This document shows, piece by piece, positions 62,490 through 64,000 of a DNA stretch of 64,000 nucleotides (its first letter is position 1; every line of letters starts with the position of its first letter). A program made the position numbers and the translations under genes. Source of the stretch: Tetrapyrgos nigripes (taxonomy: Eukaryota; Basidiomycota; Agaricomycetes; Agaricales; Campanellaceae). Where the stretch lies: assembly GCA_013368315.1 (NCBI GenBank), contig JAACJM010000126.1, positions 180,734-244,733 of the forward strand, written 5' to 3'. The notes under the pieces were generated by a model. That model was not told the origin of the DNA. It saw nothing but the letters and a program-made list of their open reading frames with translations, and searched no databases.

Positions 62490-63345
62490 CTTCAAGATGA
62501 GGGATTGAGGTGACTATGGCGTTTGAAGGAGAGGGAACGTGTTGAGAAGACTTTTGATAAATCGAGTACTAGTCTTATCTCTCTGGGCTTTTACTAAGAA
62601 TAGATCAGGTATTGACAACAGAGTTTTGTGAATATCGAAGAACCCTTGATTGGAGCTTTCCGCGACGAGATTTTTGGAACACCTGGCCTTACAGAGCATC
62701 AGAATTCTCGTTGCAGAAGAGCTCTATTGATACTGTCTCTTTCATCAAAGATCAGTGGTTTGACGAGTACATGAGACTCCACTCTGGTTAGATTAGAGAC
62801 TGATTCTGATTCTGATCCGTGTTGAGAAGAAATGTCTGCATTCCATCAATCAGCAATCGTAATACCCTTTATTGCTACCGACCGCTTTATTGCCGGCCAC
62901 CATTCGTTCAGACAGAACTTCAAGATGAGGGATTGAGGTGACTATGGCGTTTGAAGGAGAGGGAACGTGTTGAGAAGACTTTTGATAAATCGAGTACTAG
63001 TCTTATCTCTCTGGGCTTTTACTAAGAATAGATCAGGTATTGGCAACAGAGTTTTGTGAATATCGAAGAACCCTTGATTGGAGCTTTCCGCGACGAGATT
63101 TTTGGAACACCTGGCCTTACAGAGCATCAGAATTCTCGTTGCAGAAGAGCTCTATGATACTGTCTCTTTCATCAAAGATCAGTGTTTGACGAGTACATGA
63201 GACTCCACTCTGGTTAGATTAGAGACTGATTCTGATTCTGATCCGTGTTGAGAAGAAATGTCTGCATTCCATCAATCAGCAATCGTAACACCCTTTATTG
63301 CTACCGACCGCTTTAATTGCCGGCCACCATTCGTTCAGACAGAAA
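62490..63345. repeat. 428-bp tandem duplication, almost identical copies
   Basis: CTTCAAGATGAGGGATTGAG begins both units (62490 and 62918), and both end GTTCAGACAGAA. Differences are a handful of single-base indels and substitutions (CTATTGATA/CTATGATA, GTGGTTTG/GTGTTTG, CTTTATTGCC/CTTTAATTGCC, GTAATACC/GTAACACC, TTGACAAC/TTGGCAAC). Each unit includes TTTGAAGGAGAGGGAACGTG...AGAAGACTTTTGATA, which resembles the end of GST exon 4. Confidence 0.95.
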
Positions 63346-63455
63346 TAAATGGCTCGTACTGACTTATAAGCTACACTCTATTGAGGCATAATCAATCCTT
63401 TCCCACTCCTCCGAATTCCAAGTTGCAGGATACCTACAGTTTTACATCTGCCATT

Positions 63456-64000
63456 ATGTCGCAACCTGAACCTGGTCCTCCTGGCGGCCCTCCTGGGGTG
63501 AGTATCAACATTGCTCCAGATTTTGATGGCCCATTCTTTGGATACTCCCTTTCCTTGATGTATGTCGTTGACTTTTCCGTGATTTTTCTAACACAAATAA
63601 AATTTATGCAGTCTGTTTGGGATAATAGTCTCCCAAGGATGGATTTATATCCACAACAACAAGGATAATTGGATGCTAAGGTCTTATGTAGGCTATACTT
63701 GATTAATCTGTGTGGGCTATTGCTAACTCCGAACCAGGTGGTCTTTATAATGTACGCAAAGCACCACTTGCCCATTTACTTTGTTGCCTTGCATAACGTA
63801 CTCGAAAACAGCATGCTCGACATGACTTTCACGTTCTTGGATGTTCAGATCATTCACTCCTTCCTGGTAAATTTGAATGTTACTTGAATAAAATTGCCAG
63901 TCGCTCAAATTTTTCTCCCTTGTAATTAAGGTGAAAATTTTGGAAATGTTTTCAATCTTTCCACGTCAAATGGGTGCGTTATACTAATAGGCTCTCGCCT
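63456..64000 (+). CDS. 5' end of a 7-TM (DUF6534-like) gene, runs off the window
   Basis: Exon 1 (63456-63559) encodes a Pro/Gly-rich start (SQPEPGPPGGPPG), then FDGPFFGYSLSLI. A GTATGT donor and TATGCAG acceptor lead to exon 2 (63611-63690) with LFGIIVSQGWIYIHNNKD and NWMLRSY, the first transmembrane helix and the NNKD..W loop typical of agaricomycete DUF6534-type 7-TM proteins. A third exon from about 63738 gives VVFIMYAKHHLPIYFVAL and a hydrophobic run up to a GTAAAT donor near 63868; it matches the family less well. The rest lies beyond 64000, so integrity cannot be judged. Confidence 0.62.

Noticed and set aside
62514..63127. Two identical 61-codon minus-strand frames
   Set aside because: They are identical only because they lie in the 428-bp tandem duplication, start without clear context and resemble no protein.
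1..64000. tRNA, rRNA or CRISPR features
   Set aside because: No cloverleaf with A/B boxes, no rRNA-like sequence and no regularly spaced short repeats were seen by reading. A tRNA-scan search would be needed to exclude tRNAs fully.

Overview
The window reads as nuclear DNA of a mushroom-forming basidiomycete (Agaricomycetes). Genes are broken by many introns of about 50-90 bp with GT(A/G)NG donors. The families present are typical of that class: a DUF6533 membrane protein, other 7-TM proteins, F-box, MYND-finger and STAND NTPase genes, an omega-like glutathione S-transferase, Ty1/copia and Ty3/gypsy retrotransposons, Plavaka/KDZ-type transposase remains and hAT-like MITEs. No tRNA, rRNA or CRISPR array was recognised. 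All calls come from reading the sequence alone; species was not assigned.

Layout. 1-1.5 kb: 3' end of a decayed copia element with its LTR. 1.55-6.35 kb: a LARP7-like gene (intact, minus strand) beside a dead, element-interrupted paralogue. 7.0-8.7 kb: 7-TM gene. 9-12.4 kb: a MYND-finger gene broken by a 1.3 kb TIR element and a three-unit 297-bp repeat array. 12.95-13.6 kb: MITE with 49-bp TIRs. 14.4-16.4 kb: DUF6533 gene. 17.4-18.4 kb: 293-aa gene of unknown function. 19.4-20.8 kb: intact GST. 21.8-26.9 kb: complete copia element with 235-bp LTRs and a 1488-aa polyprotein. 27.9-28.1 kb: small secreted Cys-rich peptide. 29.5-31.7 kb: hAT MITE in front of an F-box gene with one in-frame stop. 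31.9-33.2 kb: chimeric GST/eIF4E fragments. 33.6-37.1 kb: two linked minus-strand genes of unknown function (one frameshifted) and a transposase remnant. 37.3-44.3 kb: two copies of a 2-kb segmental duplication around more GST/eIF4E/MYND fragments. 43.6-47.8 kb: intact STAND NTPase gene with an internal 991-bp duplication. 48-58.1 kb: two MYND-finger copies, the second split by a 6.4-kb gypsy element and a 551-bp palindromic MITE. 58.4-60.3 kb: class-II eIF4E (4EHP-like). 60.9-61.5 kb: second hAT MITE. 62.5-63.3 kb: near-perfect 428-bp tandem duplication. 63.5 kb to the end: start of another 7-TM gene.

How it fits together. The centre (19-58 kb) is a mosaic. The intact GST and the eIF4E gene near opposite ends appear to have supplied fragments that were joined, copied and hit by transposons several times between them. 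Paralogous empty sites confirm three insertions (a TA-target MITE at 38398, the gypsy element at 49989 and the palindromic MITE at 56392). Nonsense changes in the retroelements and changes in the tandem array are largely explained by C-to-T transitions at CpG, suggesting methylation-driven or RIP-like decay. Genes judged likely functional are LARP7-like, 7-TM, the 293-aa gene, GST, the secreted peptide, the 268-aa gene, the STAND NTPase and eIF4E-2, plus the copia polyprotein.
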